5,175 nucleotides of DNA from an uncultured Bacilli bacterium (GTDB lineage Bacteria; Bacillota_I; Bacilli_A; RF39; UBA660), in assembly GCA_934101605.1 (NCBI GenBank), contig CAKORS010000049.1, positions 1 through 5,175 on the forward strand. The letters run 5' to 3'. The notes beneath the pieces were generated by a model. It was not told the origin of the DNA. It saw only the letters and a list, made by a program, of their open reading frames with translations, and searched no databases. A program made the translations under genes and the position numbers. Shown piece by piece: positions 1 to 5,175 of the stretch (positions within the stretch are counted from its first letter, which is position 1; each line of letters begins with the position of its first letter).

Positions 1-537
1 TAATTTGACATTGCTTTCTTTGGCATTGTCTAATAATTTATCAAATAAATAATTCACAAAATCGTAATTATTTTGAAAATTTTTATTTTTGTCATGAGGT
101 AAGAAAAAGCTATTACTCTTTATTTTACATATTTCAGAACTTAGTCTTCCCATCTCAAATTCTATTTTTTCTTGGTCTTCGTGTGATAATTTCGCTTTTT
201 CTTTTTGATAATTTATTCCCTCTATATAACTCATGAATATATATGGCGAAGGATGAATTTCTTTTTCATCATTATATTTTATTAATTCTGGAGCTGGTAT
301 ATTTATTTTTTTCATTAATTCTAGCATTTCTTTTTCCCACCAAAGAATATTTCTATCTACTGTAATCATTTTATTTTCATCAGTAGGTGCTATTTTAAGA
401 ACCATTTTGTTTTCATTATCATTAATTAAATAAACGTGATTTTTTAAGCCACCACTTAATTTTTCTATTTTTATATTAGAAGATTTTTTATTAAATGTTT
501 TGTCATATATATTCTTTACTATTTCAGATGTTTGCAT
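1..537 (-). CDS. Aminoglycoside-phosphotransferase (APH/choline kinase-like) family kinase, 3' end beyond window
   Basis: The first 179 residues of a protein kinase-fold small-molecule kinase, reading off the left edge of the window. The N-lobe of the APH family (PF01636 type) is visible. A glycine-rich turn, KLSGGLKNHVYLI, lies at residues 26-38. MVLKIAP at 45-51 supplies the ATP-binding Lys48. WWEKEM at 66-71 carries the likely helix-C Glu, and INIPAPELIKY at 79-88 precedes the hinge strand YIFMSYIEGINY (99-110). Residues 120-179 match the family's linker helices, including the GRL segment and the 'DNAKESNVKL' stretch that usually precedes the catalytic loop. The catalytic HxD and DxD motifs would lie beyond the window, so activity cannot be judged. 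The start is the only ATG after an in-frame TAA (553-555), with a weak GAGAG site about 10 nt upstream. It overlaps the end of the glycosyltransferase gene by 14 nt, implying translational coupling and a shared pathway. The substrate is unknown; a sugar, amino alcohol or nucleoside is as likely as an antibiotic. Confidence 0.85.
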   Translation of the reverse strand, partial: MQTSEIVKNIYDKTFNKKSSNIKIEKLSGGLKNHVYLINDNENKMVLKIAPTDENKMITVDRNILWWEKEMLELMKKINIPAPELIKYNDEKEIHPSPYIFMSYIEGINYQKEKAKLSHEDQEKIEFEMGRLSSEICKIKSNSFFLPHDKNKNFQNNYDFVNYLFDKLLDNAKESNVKL

Positions 538-2437
538 CTTTTTTATGCTCTCTTACGAATTTTTTACATACTTTTTCAGTGTAATCGTATTCGTTATCAT
601 CAACTGTTAAATGGAATATATTATCGTAGGCATAATCTTTAATTTTTGTTTTAAAGTATTTTCTTATAAACGATTTTAGTGCTGCTACTTCTTCAAACAT
701 ATAACCTTTTGTATCATTAAAATATATATAGTTTGTTACTTTTATTACCATATTTAGTATTATTATGGAATTGCTATCATATTTATCTATAAGTGTTCCT
801 GCTTTTATAACTGAAATTCCCTCAAATTCTTTATTGTATAAATATATTTCATCTATAAATTTTCTATAGTCTTCTTTAAAATCTATAGTTATACTATTTT
901 TTAATTCTGCGTTATTATTTATAAAATTTATAGCTTCCTGTTTTTGATCTATACTTAATGAATTCCATAGTATTCCTATACAAGGAAGTTCTACTGAAGG
1001 CATTTTATCTTTATTTAAAACTTTATCATTTACTAGTTCTTTTATTATTTCTAATACTTCATCTAGTTTTCTAAATTTTTTAACATCTTTAGCATGTAAT
1101 AATAATTCTATTAAATCGTTTGTTACACTTTCTATTTCTTCTTTAAATTCTCCTTCTTTTAATACTTTGTTATTATAATCTCTTTTGTAGTTTCTTAGGA
1201 TATGAACTAAGCTATTATATAATATTTTTTCTGCTGCATCTTTATACTCTTCTCCGAAAGACATAACCTCTTTGTATTTTTCTTTTCCCCAAGTTTGTAG
1301 TGTAAATAGTTTTTCATTTATTTTACTTCCTGTTAAAGATGTTGATGGTCTTTTTATGTAGTGATAAAATGGTTTATCTACTAAAGCGAATGTCTTGCCC
1401 TCTTTACATAATTTATAGATATAATCAGAATCTTCTTTTAAAACGTTTTTATTAAATTTTATGTTTTTTATTGAGGATAGTTTATATATTTTATCCCATG
1501 CTGGTATTAGAATTGTAGCATCTGCATAACCTTCGATTAGTTCTTTTTTGTCACTTATATATTTTTTACCTTTTTGTTCTATTGTAGTGTCTACTATTGT
1601 TCCATCTTTTTGATGAATGTAGAAACTTCCTTCACATATATCAGCTTTTGTTTCTTCGATTGTTTTTAAAAGAGTTTCTATCATATCTTTTTCTATATAG
1701 TCATCTGAATCTATGAAGCAGATATATTCTCCTGTTGCAAGATCCATTCCTTTATTTCTTGTTTCCGCTAATCCTTTATTTTCTTGATGTATTACTTTTA
1801 TTCTTTTATCTTTTTTTGCTAAAACATTACATATTTGTAATGTTTCATCAGTTGATCCATCATCTATTAATATTATTTCTAGATTTTTATATGTTTGATT
1901 TATGATACTATTTATACAAGTTGTAAGATATTCAGAGGTATTATATATTGGCACTACTACTGTTACTTTAGTTTTATGATGCATATTATAGTCTATAAAA
2001 CTACTTAGTTTATCTTGCCAATTTTTATTTAAATCAAGTTCCAAATGATATTTTTTTGGATCTTTTATTTTATTTCCTTTATATTTTTTAAGTAGTGTTA
2101 GATTAGAATTTTCATTAGTTTTTTCTTTTAAGTTTATTGTTAAATCACATAGTGGAAACATATAAGAATCTTCAAGTAATGAATAATTTATTACTAGTGT
2201 TTCATCTTCTTTTATACTATCTACCGCTTTTTTTATTTCTTCATCAATTTTGTTTCTTACCTTGAGAAAAAATGTAATGTTTTCTTTATAACTTTTGTTT
2301 TCTATAAATTCTTTTAATTCCTGTTTTGATAATATCTTTTCTATTATCTCATTAACATCTAAATATTTATATGAATATTTATCATATAAATAACTTTCTA
2401 CTTCATTATTATTACTGCCTGTTATGCCTATAATCAT
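524..2437 (-). CDS. GT2 family glycosyltransferase with N-terminal degenerate CoaE-like domain and uncharacterised C-terminal domain (637 aa)
   Basis: The middle third (about residues 157-370) is a GT2 glycosyltransferase with a GT-A fold. VTVVVPIYN (158-166) opens the nucleotide-sugar-binding fold. IDDGSTDETL is at 191-200 and ENKGLAETRNKG at 219-230. The metal-binding DxD is FIDSDD (241-246), AWDK is at 313-316, and LKED (333-336) probably holds the catalytic base. These resemble EpsJ/capsule-type enzymes that add a sugar from a nucleotide donor on the cytoplasmic face. Residues 1-155 look like dephospho-CoA kinase (CoaE): MIIGITG start, YLDVNEI (25-31), LVINYSLLED (81-90) followed by a CDLTINL strand (97-103), and HLELDLNKNWQDKL (131-144) in place of the usual 'vIdNngs..eL'. 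The Walker A lysine is missing (GITGSNNNEV), so this domain is probably not catalytic. Residues 371-480 are mainly helical. Residues 484-637 form another compact domain that I do not recognise with certainty. No membrane segment is seen. The start is set by AAGGAGG 8 nt upstream. It heads a two-gene unit with the downstream kinase. Confidence 0.93.
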   Translation of the reverse strand: MIIGITGSNNNEVESYLYDKYSYKYLDVNEIIEKILSKQELKEFIENKSYKENITFFLKVRNKIDEEIKKAVDSIKEDETLVINYSLLEDSYMFPLCDLTINLKEKTNENSNLTLLKKYKGNKIKDPKKYHLELDLNKNWQDKLSSFIDYNMHHKTKVTVVVPIYNTSEYLTTCINSIINQTYKNLEIILIDDGSTDETLQICNVLAKKDKRIKVIHQENKGLAETRNKGMDLATGEYICFIDSDDYIEKDMIETLLKTIEETKADICEGSFYIHQKDGTIVDTTIEQKGKKYISDKKELIEGYADATILIPAWDKIYKLSSIKNIKFNKNVLKEDSDYIYKLCKEGKTFALVDKPFYHYIKRPSTSLTGSKINEKLFTLQTWGKEKYKEVMSFGEEYKDAAEKILYNSLVHILRNYKRDYNNKVLKEGEFKEEIESVTNDLIELLLHAKDVKKFRKLDEVLEIIKELVNDKVLNKDKMPSVELPCIGILWNSLSIDQKQEAINFINNNAELKNSITIDFKEDYRKFIDEIYLYNKEFEGISVIKAGTLIDKYDSNSIIILNMVIKVTNYIYFNDTKGYMFEEVAALKSFIRKYFKTKIKDYAYDNIFHLTVDDNEYDYTEKVCKKFVREHKKDANI

Positions 2438-2445
2438 TTGTTATT

Positions 2446-2452
2446 CCTCCTT
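2446..2452 (-). promoter_or_regulatory. Ribosome binding site of the GT2 gene
   Basis: A perfect AAGGAGG on the minus strand ends 8 nt before the ATG at 2437-2435. It fixes that ATG as the start, and so shows that the CoaE-like N-terminus is translated as part of the glycosyltransferase. Confidence 0.9.
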
Positions 2453-2464
2453 CTATTTATAAAT

Positions 2465-2494
2465 ATTATAGAAAGATATAAGAAATGATTTTGT
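2465..2494 (-). promoter_or_regulatory. Candidate promoter of the GT2-kinase unit
   Basis: On the minus strand a consensus TATAAT (-10) occupies 2470-2465. Transcription would start near 2458, giving a leader of about 20 nt ahead of the gene. At the -35 distance (17-nt spacer) there is no TTGACA. That position holds ACAAAAT (2494-2488), the nearer of two copies of this heptamer. A weak -35 next to a good -10 could mean activator-dependent transcription. The call rests on motif position only, in AT-rich DNA where TATAAT occurs by chance. Confidence 0.4.
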
Positions 2495-2537
2495 TGTATT
2501 TTGTCGTAATTCTAATTTTTTTGAAACTTTATGTAAC

Positions 2538-2564
2538 AAAAAAAGAAAAGTTTAATCTTTTCTT
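2538..2564 (-). terminator. Rho-independent terminator after the membrane-protein gene
   Basis: On the minus strand, 8-bp perfect arms AAGAAAAG and CTTTTCTT (2564-2557 and 2550-2543) surround a 6-nt loop and run into a tract of seven Ts (2544-2538). The hairpin begins 5 nt past the TAA at 2572-2570. The stem has only two G:C pairs, which is weak, but the position and T-tract are typical of low-GC genomes. It separates this gene from the GT2-kinase unit. Confidence 0.7.
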
Positions 2565-2569
2565 AAATT

Positions 2570-3625
2570 TTATAATAATTCTAAATCATCGTCTTGTTCT
2601 TCTTTTACTGGTATTTCTTCAATAGGTGTTGGTTCTATTTTTTTCTTTGGTGTTGGATCATTTAAAGGCGTTACTATATTTCCTGTTGGTTGGAAATTAG
2701 TATTAGAATATGCATCGTGTTGATCTTCATTAAAGTTTAAAGTAACATTTTCTAATGGTTTTTTTCCACCATATATTGCTTTTGGAGGAACTGGCTTTGT
2801 TATTTCTGGTTCTTCAAACTCTTCATCTTCTATTTCAACTTTTTTCGCTACTTCTACAGGTTCTATAATTGGTTCAATTACAGGTTTTACTTCTTCTTTT
2901 TCTTTTTGAGCTATAATATCATCTATTGTTATTTCTTCTTCATTTTCATTTTCTAAATTAGAGAATGGATATGATTCTTCTACTACTGGTTTTTCTTCTT
3001 TAGGTAATTCTATTTCCTCATGTGATACATCTTCATCATTCATTTTAAAATCATCTATATTAAATACTCCAGTATTAAACTCTTCGTTATGAGTTTCTTT
3101 TAAAGGTTCAAATTCTTTATCAATACTTGGATCTTCAATACTTTCTGTTTCTTCATTTTCCATGATAGTAGGTCTTGGAAAATCCATTTTTATTTGATCT
3201 TTATCTTCTTCTATAACTAAACTATTATCCTCACTATAGTTATTTATAAAGTTATCATTTTCTTTTATTGGTTCTTCATTATAACTATTATTTGTATTTA
3301 TAGAAAGTGCGTTATCGGGAATATTTCCTTCTTTTTCATTATTTTCGTTTATATTCATTCCTAAAGCTGTATCATTTATTGGCATATTACTGAAAAAATT
3401 ATATTGCATTTTAGTATTATCCATACTAGATGATGCATCATATATTTGTTCCTTATTGTCTATTTCTATAGCTGTATCATTTCCATCATCTTTTACTTCT
3501 TTTTCTTCTTTTGGTTTTTTATAAGTAAAAATTCCTATTAAAATAGAGATTATTAATAAAACTATTCCTATTATTATTAGGATACCTGGAAATTTGAAAA
3601 AAGCTTCGATATTTTGTATATTCAC
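2570..3625 (-). CDS. Single-pass membrane protein with long acidic, low-complexity cytoplasmic tail (351 aa)
   Basis: I do not recognise this family. From the chosen start, a short segment (residues 1-13) precedes one strongly hydrophobic helix (about 14-35, PGILIIIGIVLLIISILIGI), followed at once by KKPKEEKEVK. The positive charges just after the helix predict N-outside, C-inside topology, with about 315 residues in the cytoplasm. The tail is rich in Glu, Asp, Asn and Pro, has no evident globular domain and is probably disordered. It holds four spaced copies of a short motif: NDTAIEI (49-55), NDTALGM (84-90), DNALSIN (104-110) and DNSLVIE (133-139). A non-acidic patch, KAIYGGKKPLENVTLNF (282-298), stands out near the C-terminus, which ends DDDLELL. 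Start choice: AAGGAG at 3640-3635 abuts an ATG (3634) with no spacer but lies 9 nt before GTG 3625-3623, so GTG is preferred; ATG 3634 would add only three residues. The gene stands alone between two terminators. A scaffold or membrane-recruitment role is a guess. Confidence 0.85.
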   Translation of the reverse strand: MNIQNIEAFFKFPGILIIIGIVLLIISILIGIFTYKKPKEEKEVKDDGNDTAIEIDNKEQIYDASSSMDNTKMQYNFFSNMPINDTALGMNINENNEKEGNIPDNALSINTNNSYNEEPIKENDNFINNYSEDNSLVIEEDKDQIKMDFPRPTIMENEETESIEDPSIDKEFEPLKETHNEEFNTGVFNIDDFKMNDEDVSHEEIELPKEEKPVVEESYPFSNLENENEEEITIDDIIAQKEKEEVKPVIEPIIEPVEVAKKVEIEDEEFEEPEITKPVPPKAIYGGKKPLENVTLNFNEDQHDAYSNTNFQPTGNIVTPLNDPTPKKKIEPTPIEEIPVKEEQDDDLELL

Positions 3626-3634
3626 TTTTACCAT

Positions 3635-3640
3635 CTCCTT
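3635..3640 (-). promoter_or_regulatory. Ribosome binding site that decides the start of the membrane-protein gene
   Basis: AAGGAG on the minus strand. It overlaps codons of the longer open frame (after the ATG at 3649) and directly touches the ATG at 3634-3632, so neither upstream start can use it. The GTG at 3625-3623 sits at a normal 9-nt spacing. Confidence 0.7.
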
Positions 3641-3653
3641 ATTATTCATTTTT

Positions 3654-3682
3654 ATAATAACAAAAATAATAAATGATTGCAA
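3654..3682 (-). promoter_or_regulatory. Candidate promoter of the membrane-protein gene, -35 inside the terminator palindrome
   Basis: On the minus strand TTGCAA (3682-3677; 4 of 6 to TTGACA) is followed after 17 nt by TATTAT (3659-3654; 5 of 6 to TATAAT). Transcription would begin near 3647, just before the AAGGAG site. The -35 hexamer is the exact centre of the 30-bp palindrome that also forms the upstream terminator. The gene needs a promoter here if the terminator is efficient, which supports the call, but the match is by eye in AT-rich DNA. Confidence 0.4.
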
Positions 3683-3694
3683 TCATTTATTATT
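3662..3694 (-). terminator. Rho-independent terminator of the ymfF-ymfH unit, a 30-bp perfect palindrome
   Basis: Positions 3665-3694 form an uninterrupted palindrome around the centre GATTGCAATC, with arms AATAATAAATGATT and its complement. As RNA this gives a stem of about 13 bp with a small loop. On the minus strand it ends in TTTTT (3666-3662). It starts 24 nt past the M16 peptidase stop codon. As DNA it could also be an operator, because it covers the likely -35 of the next gene. Confidence 0.75.
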
Positions 3695-3718
3695 AGTTAA
3701 CATATTAGTTTACACTTA

Positions 3719-4981
3719 TTATTTTACTATTACTGTTGATTTAGCGCTAAAATCTAGAAGCTCTTTTACTTCTTCTAGCGTCTTAAAATCTAAGTTTTTT
3801 ATATCTGTAATTTTATTATTTTTATATTCATTATAATCTAGAATATCATCTAAAATATTATATAAACTAGCATTTATAGAATCACTTGCTTTTATTTCAG
3901 TTGATATCCAAGATTTTTTTATTCTTTCAAAGTCTTGTTCATTTAGATTTATGTTATTAACATAATTATCTATAGATTCTTCTAATTCTTTTTCTTTATT
4001 TGTATTTGAATAAAGAGTAATTATGTAATGATCTTTTATATCTGATAGATCATAATCAAATGATATGAATTTTTCTTGTTTATAAAGTTCTTCATAAAAT
4101 TCTGATGTATTTCCGAATCCTAATGTTAATACCATAAAAATATAATAATCTAGTAGATAATTATTTATATTTAATTTAGAAAACTTATCTTTATTTAGTT
4201 TATAGCAAATACCTAGTTTTGGTAGTTCTATATTCATATTTATTTCTTCATATTCTTTTAGAACTTCGTCTGGTTCTTGCTCTTCTTTAATTGTTACTTT
4301 AACATTTTCTTTTTTTATTTTTTTATATTCTTCTTTTATTATTTTTAATGCTTCTTCATAATCAAAATTACCAGTGATTAAGAGTGCCATGTTATTTGGT
4401 GTATAAAATGTATTATAACAAAGCTCTAAATCTTCTTTTGTTATATTTTTTATATCATTATCTTGACCAATTACTTTTAGTCTTTTATTACTTTTTATAA
4501 AAGTATTGTTATTTAATTTTTCTATTAATACTCTTTCTGGAACATCTTTATACATATGAGCTTCTTCTAAAATTATTCCTTTTTCTTTATCTACTTTTTC
4601 TTTTGTTATAGAGAAATGATTTAACCAATTTATTATATATATTAAATTGTTGTTGAAGTCATTATTTCCTGAAAAGTAGTATCCAGTATAATCATATGTT
4701 GTAACAGCATTTACATCAGTTCCACTTTTAGCATAGAAATTAAAAGGTTTTAAGTCACTACTTTCAAATAATTTATGTTCTAGGAAATGCGCTACTCCTG
4801 AGGGAACTTTATATTCATTATTATCTATTTTAAATTCTAAGTCTTTTCCTCCGAATTTAGTTACCATCATACAGAAAAAATTCTTTTTAAGTTTATTAGG
4901 AATCATATATATTTCTAAACCATTGCTAAGTTTTTCATATATTAGTTTTTCTTCAAAATTATTAATATTAATTGTTTTCAT
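3719..4981 (-). CDS. ymfH: YmfH-like M16 family zinc metallopeptidase (420 aa)
   Basis: This is a pitrilysin/processing-peptidase-type (M16) metallopeptidase, the catalytic-type partner of the YmfF/YmfH pair found in Bacilli. The inverted zinc motif HxxEH is intact as HFLEH (65-69), and the third zinc ligand is probably Glu140 in EKGIILEEAHMY (133-144). Conserved surroundings are LSNGLEIYMIPN (18-29), PSGVAHFLEHKLFE (60-73), KSGTDVNAVTTYDYTGYYF (85-103) and LCYNTFYTPNNMALLITGNF. The second, non-catalytic M16 half follows from about residue 180. Length is close to B. subtilis YmfH. No signal peptide or membrane segment is present, so it is probably cytoplasmic. It overlaps the upstream YmfF-like gene by 14 nt and has AAGAGG (4993-4988) 6 nt before its ATG, so the two are coupled and may form a heterodimer. 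In B. subtilis the neighbouring ymfI acts in EF-P modification; whether these peptidases do is not shown here. M16 membership is sure, the exact orthology likely. Confidence 0.95.
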   Translation of the reverse strand: MKTININNFEEKLIYEKLSNGLEIYMIPNKLKKNFFCMMVTKFGGKDLEFKIDNNEYKVPSGVAHFLEHKLFESSDLKPFNFYAKSGTDVNAVTTYDYTGYYFSGNNDFNNNLIYIINWLNHFSITKEKVDKEKGIILEEAHMYKDVPERVLIEKLNNNTFIKSNKRLKVIGQDNDIKNITKEDLELCYNTFYTPNNMALLITGNFDYEEALKIIKEEYKKIKKENVKVTIKEEQEPDEVLKEYEEINMNIELPKLGICYKLNKDKFSKLNINNYLLDYYIFMVLTLGFGNTSEFYEELYKQEKFISFDYDLSDIKDHYIITLYSNTNKEKELEESIDNYVNNINLNEQDFERIKKSWISTEIKASDSINASLYNILDDILDYNEYKNNKITDIKNLDFKTLEEVKELLDFSAKSTVIVK

Positions 4982-5175
4982 GATCAGCCTCTTTTAATAC
5001 AAAAATTGTATCTATTTCTACTTTGTTTGCTAATTTTTGTATATCTTCTTTGGTTATTTTTTTTATTTCTTTTATAGTGTCTTCTATAGACATAGCATGA
5101 TAGTAAAACATTGAGTCATAGTAATCAATTATTGATGATTGATATTCATCTACTTCATTTAAAACACTTATATAT
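4968..5175 (-). CDS. ymfF: YmfF-like M16 family peptidase homologue, C-terminal fragment
   Basis: The last 68 residues of a gene entering from the right edge, ending at TAA 4970-4968. The segment VLNEVDEYQSSIIDYYDSM, then TIKEIKKITKEDIQKLANKV and EIDTIFVLKEADHENN, has the pattern of M16 C-termini: 'D.......i..Vtk.DI...a.kv.ldtiyfL'. The position directly upstream of, and overlapping, a YmfH-type gene matches the ymfF-ymfH order of Bacilli. In that pair YmfF usually lacks the zinc motif and serves as the partner subunit. The N-terminal half is outside the window, so the presence or absence of HxxEH cannot be checked. Confidence 0.8.
   Translation of the reverse strand, partial: YISVLNEVDEYQSSIIDYYDSMFYYHAMSIEDTIKEIKKITKEDIQKLANKVEIDTIFVLKEADHENN

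Noticed and set aside
1..537. Reading the kinase as an aminoglycoside-resistance gene
   Set aside because: Only the generic APH N-lobe is visible, the catalytic half is outside the window, and the operon partner is a glycosyltransferase. The fold is shared with many metabolic kinases.
1973..2437. The N-terminal part of the GT2 protein as a working dephospho-CoA kinase
   Set aside because: The P-loop lacks GKS/T and the domain is shorter than full CoaE. It is treated as a degenerate relative only.
2453..2537. A riboswitch or small RNA in the gap before the GT2 gene
   Set aside because: After the terminator only about 85 nt remain, with a promoter-like element and no stable paired structure; the likely leader is too short for a riboswitch.
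2570..3625. Calling the membrane protein ZipA or a RodZ-like protein
   Set aside because: A single N-terminal helix plus an acidic Pro-rich tail resembles ZipA in layout, and RodZ-like genes can lie near ymfH. However, no ZipA C-terminal domain and no helix-turn-helix domain is visible.
3594..3836. An 80-codon open frame on the plus strand encoding a hydrophobic peptide
   Set aside because: It is antisense to the ends of two real genes and crosses the terminator/promoter region. Its hydrophobicity comes from T-rich antisense codons, and there is no convincing ribosome binding site.

Overview
This is a very AT-rich window (roughly one quarter G+C by eye) in which every credible gene lies on the minus strand. 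It suggests a low-GC Firmicutes/Bacilli-type genome, possibly one of the uncultured gut lineages related to Mollicutes. AGGAGG-type ribosome binding sites, ATA/AGA-rich codon use, U-tailed terminators and a ymfF-ymfH peptidase pair all point that way. TGA acts as a stop (end of the glycosyltransferase gene) and the Trp codons checked are TGG, so the code is the standard one and not the Mycoplasma code. No tRNA, rRNA, CRISPR array, insertion sequence or phage gene is visible.

In transcription order (high to low coordinates) there are three units. (1) The C-terminal 68 residues of a YmfF-like M16 peptidase homologue (4968-5175) overlap by 14 nt the complete YmfH-like M16 zinc peptidase gene (3719-4981). 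This unit ends at a 30-bp perfect palindrome followed by a T-run (3662-3694), a strong terminator candidate. (2) A single gene (2570-3625) has its probable promoter inside and just after that palindrome. It encodes a short-N-terminus, single-pass membrane protein with a roughly 315-residue, very acidic, low-complexity tail, and ends at a second hairpin terminator (2538-2564). (3) A two-gene unit starts from a TATAAT-type promoter candidate and a perfect AAGGAGG site. Its first gene encodes a 637-aa three-part protein (degenerate dephospho-CoA-kinase-like domain, GT2 glycosyltransferase, uncharacterised C-terminal domain; 524-2437). This overlaps by 14 nt an aminoglycoside-phosphotransferase-family kinase gene (1-537) that runs off the window.

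The M16 pair is ordinary for Bacilli. The less ordinary content is the GT2 protein with what looks like a dead CoaE-type P-loop domain at its N-terminus, coupled to a small-molecule kinase, and the orphan membrane-anchored acidic protein, whose tail carries four copies of a short D-[TN]-[AS]-[LI] motif. By inference, the GT/kinase pair could act on a cell-surface glycan or its phosphorylated building block. The sequence alone does not show the substrate.
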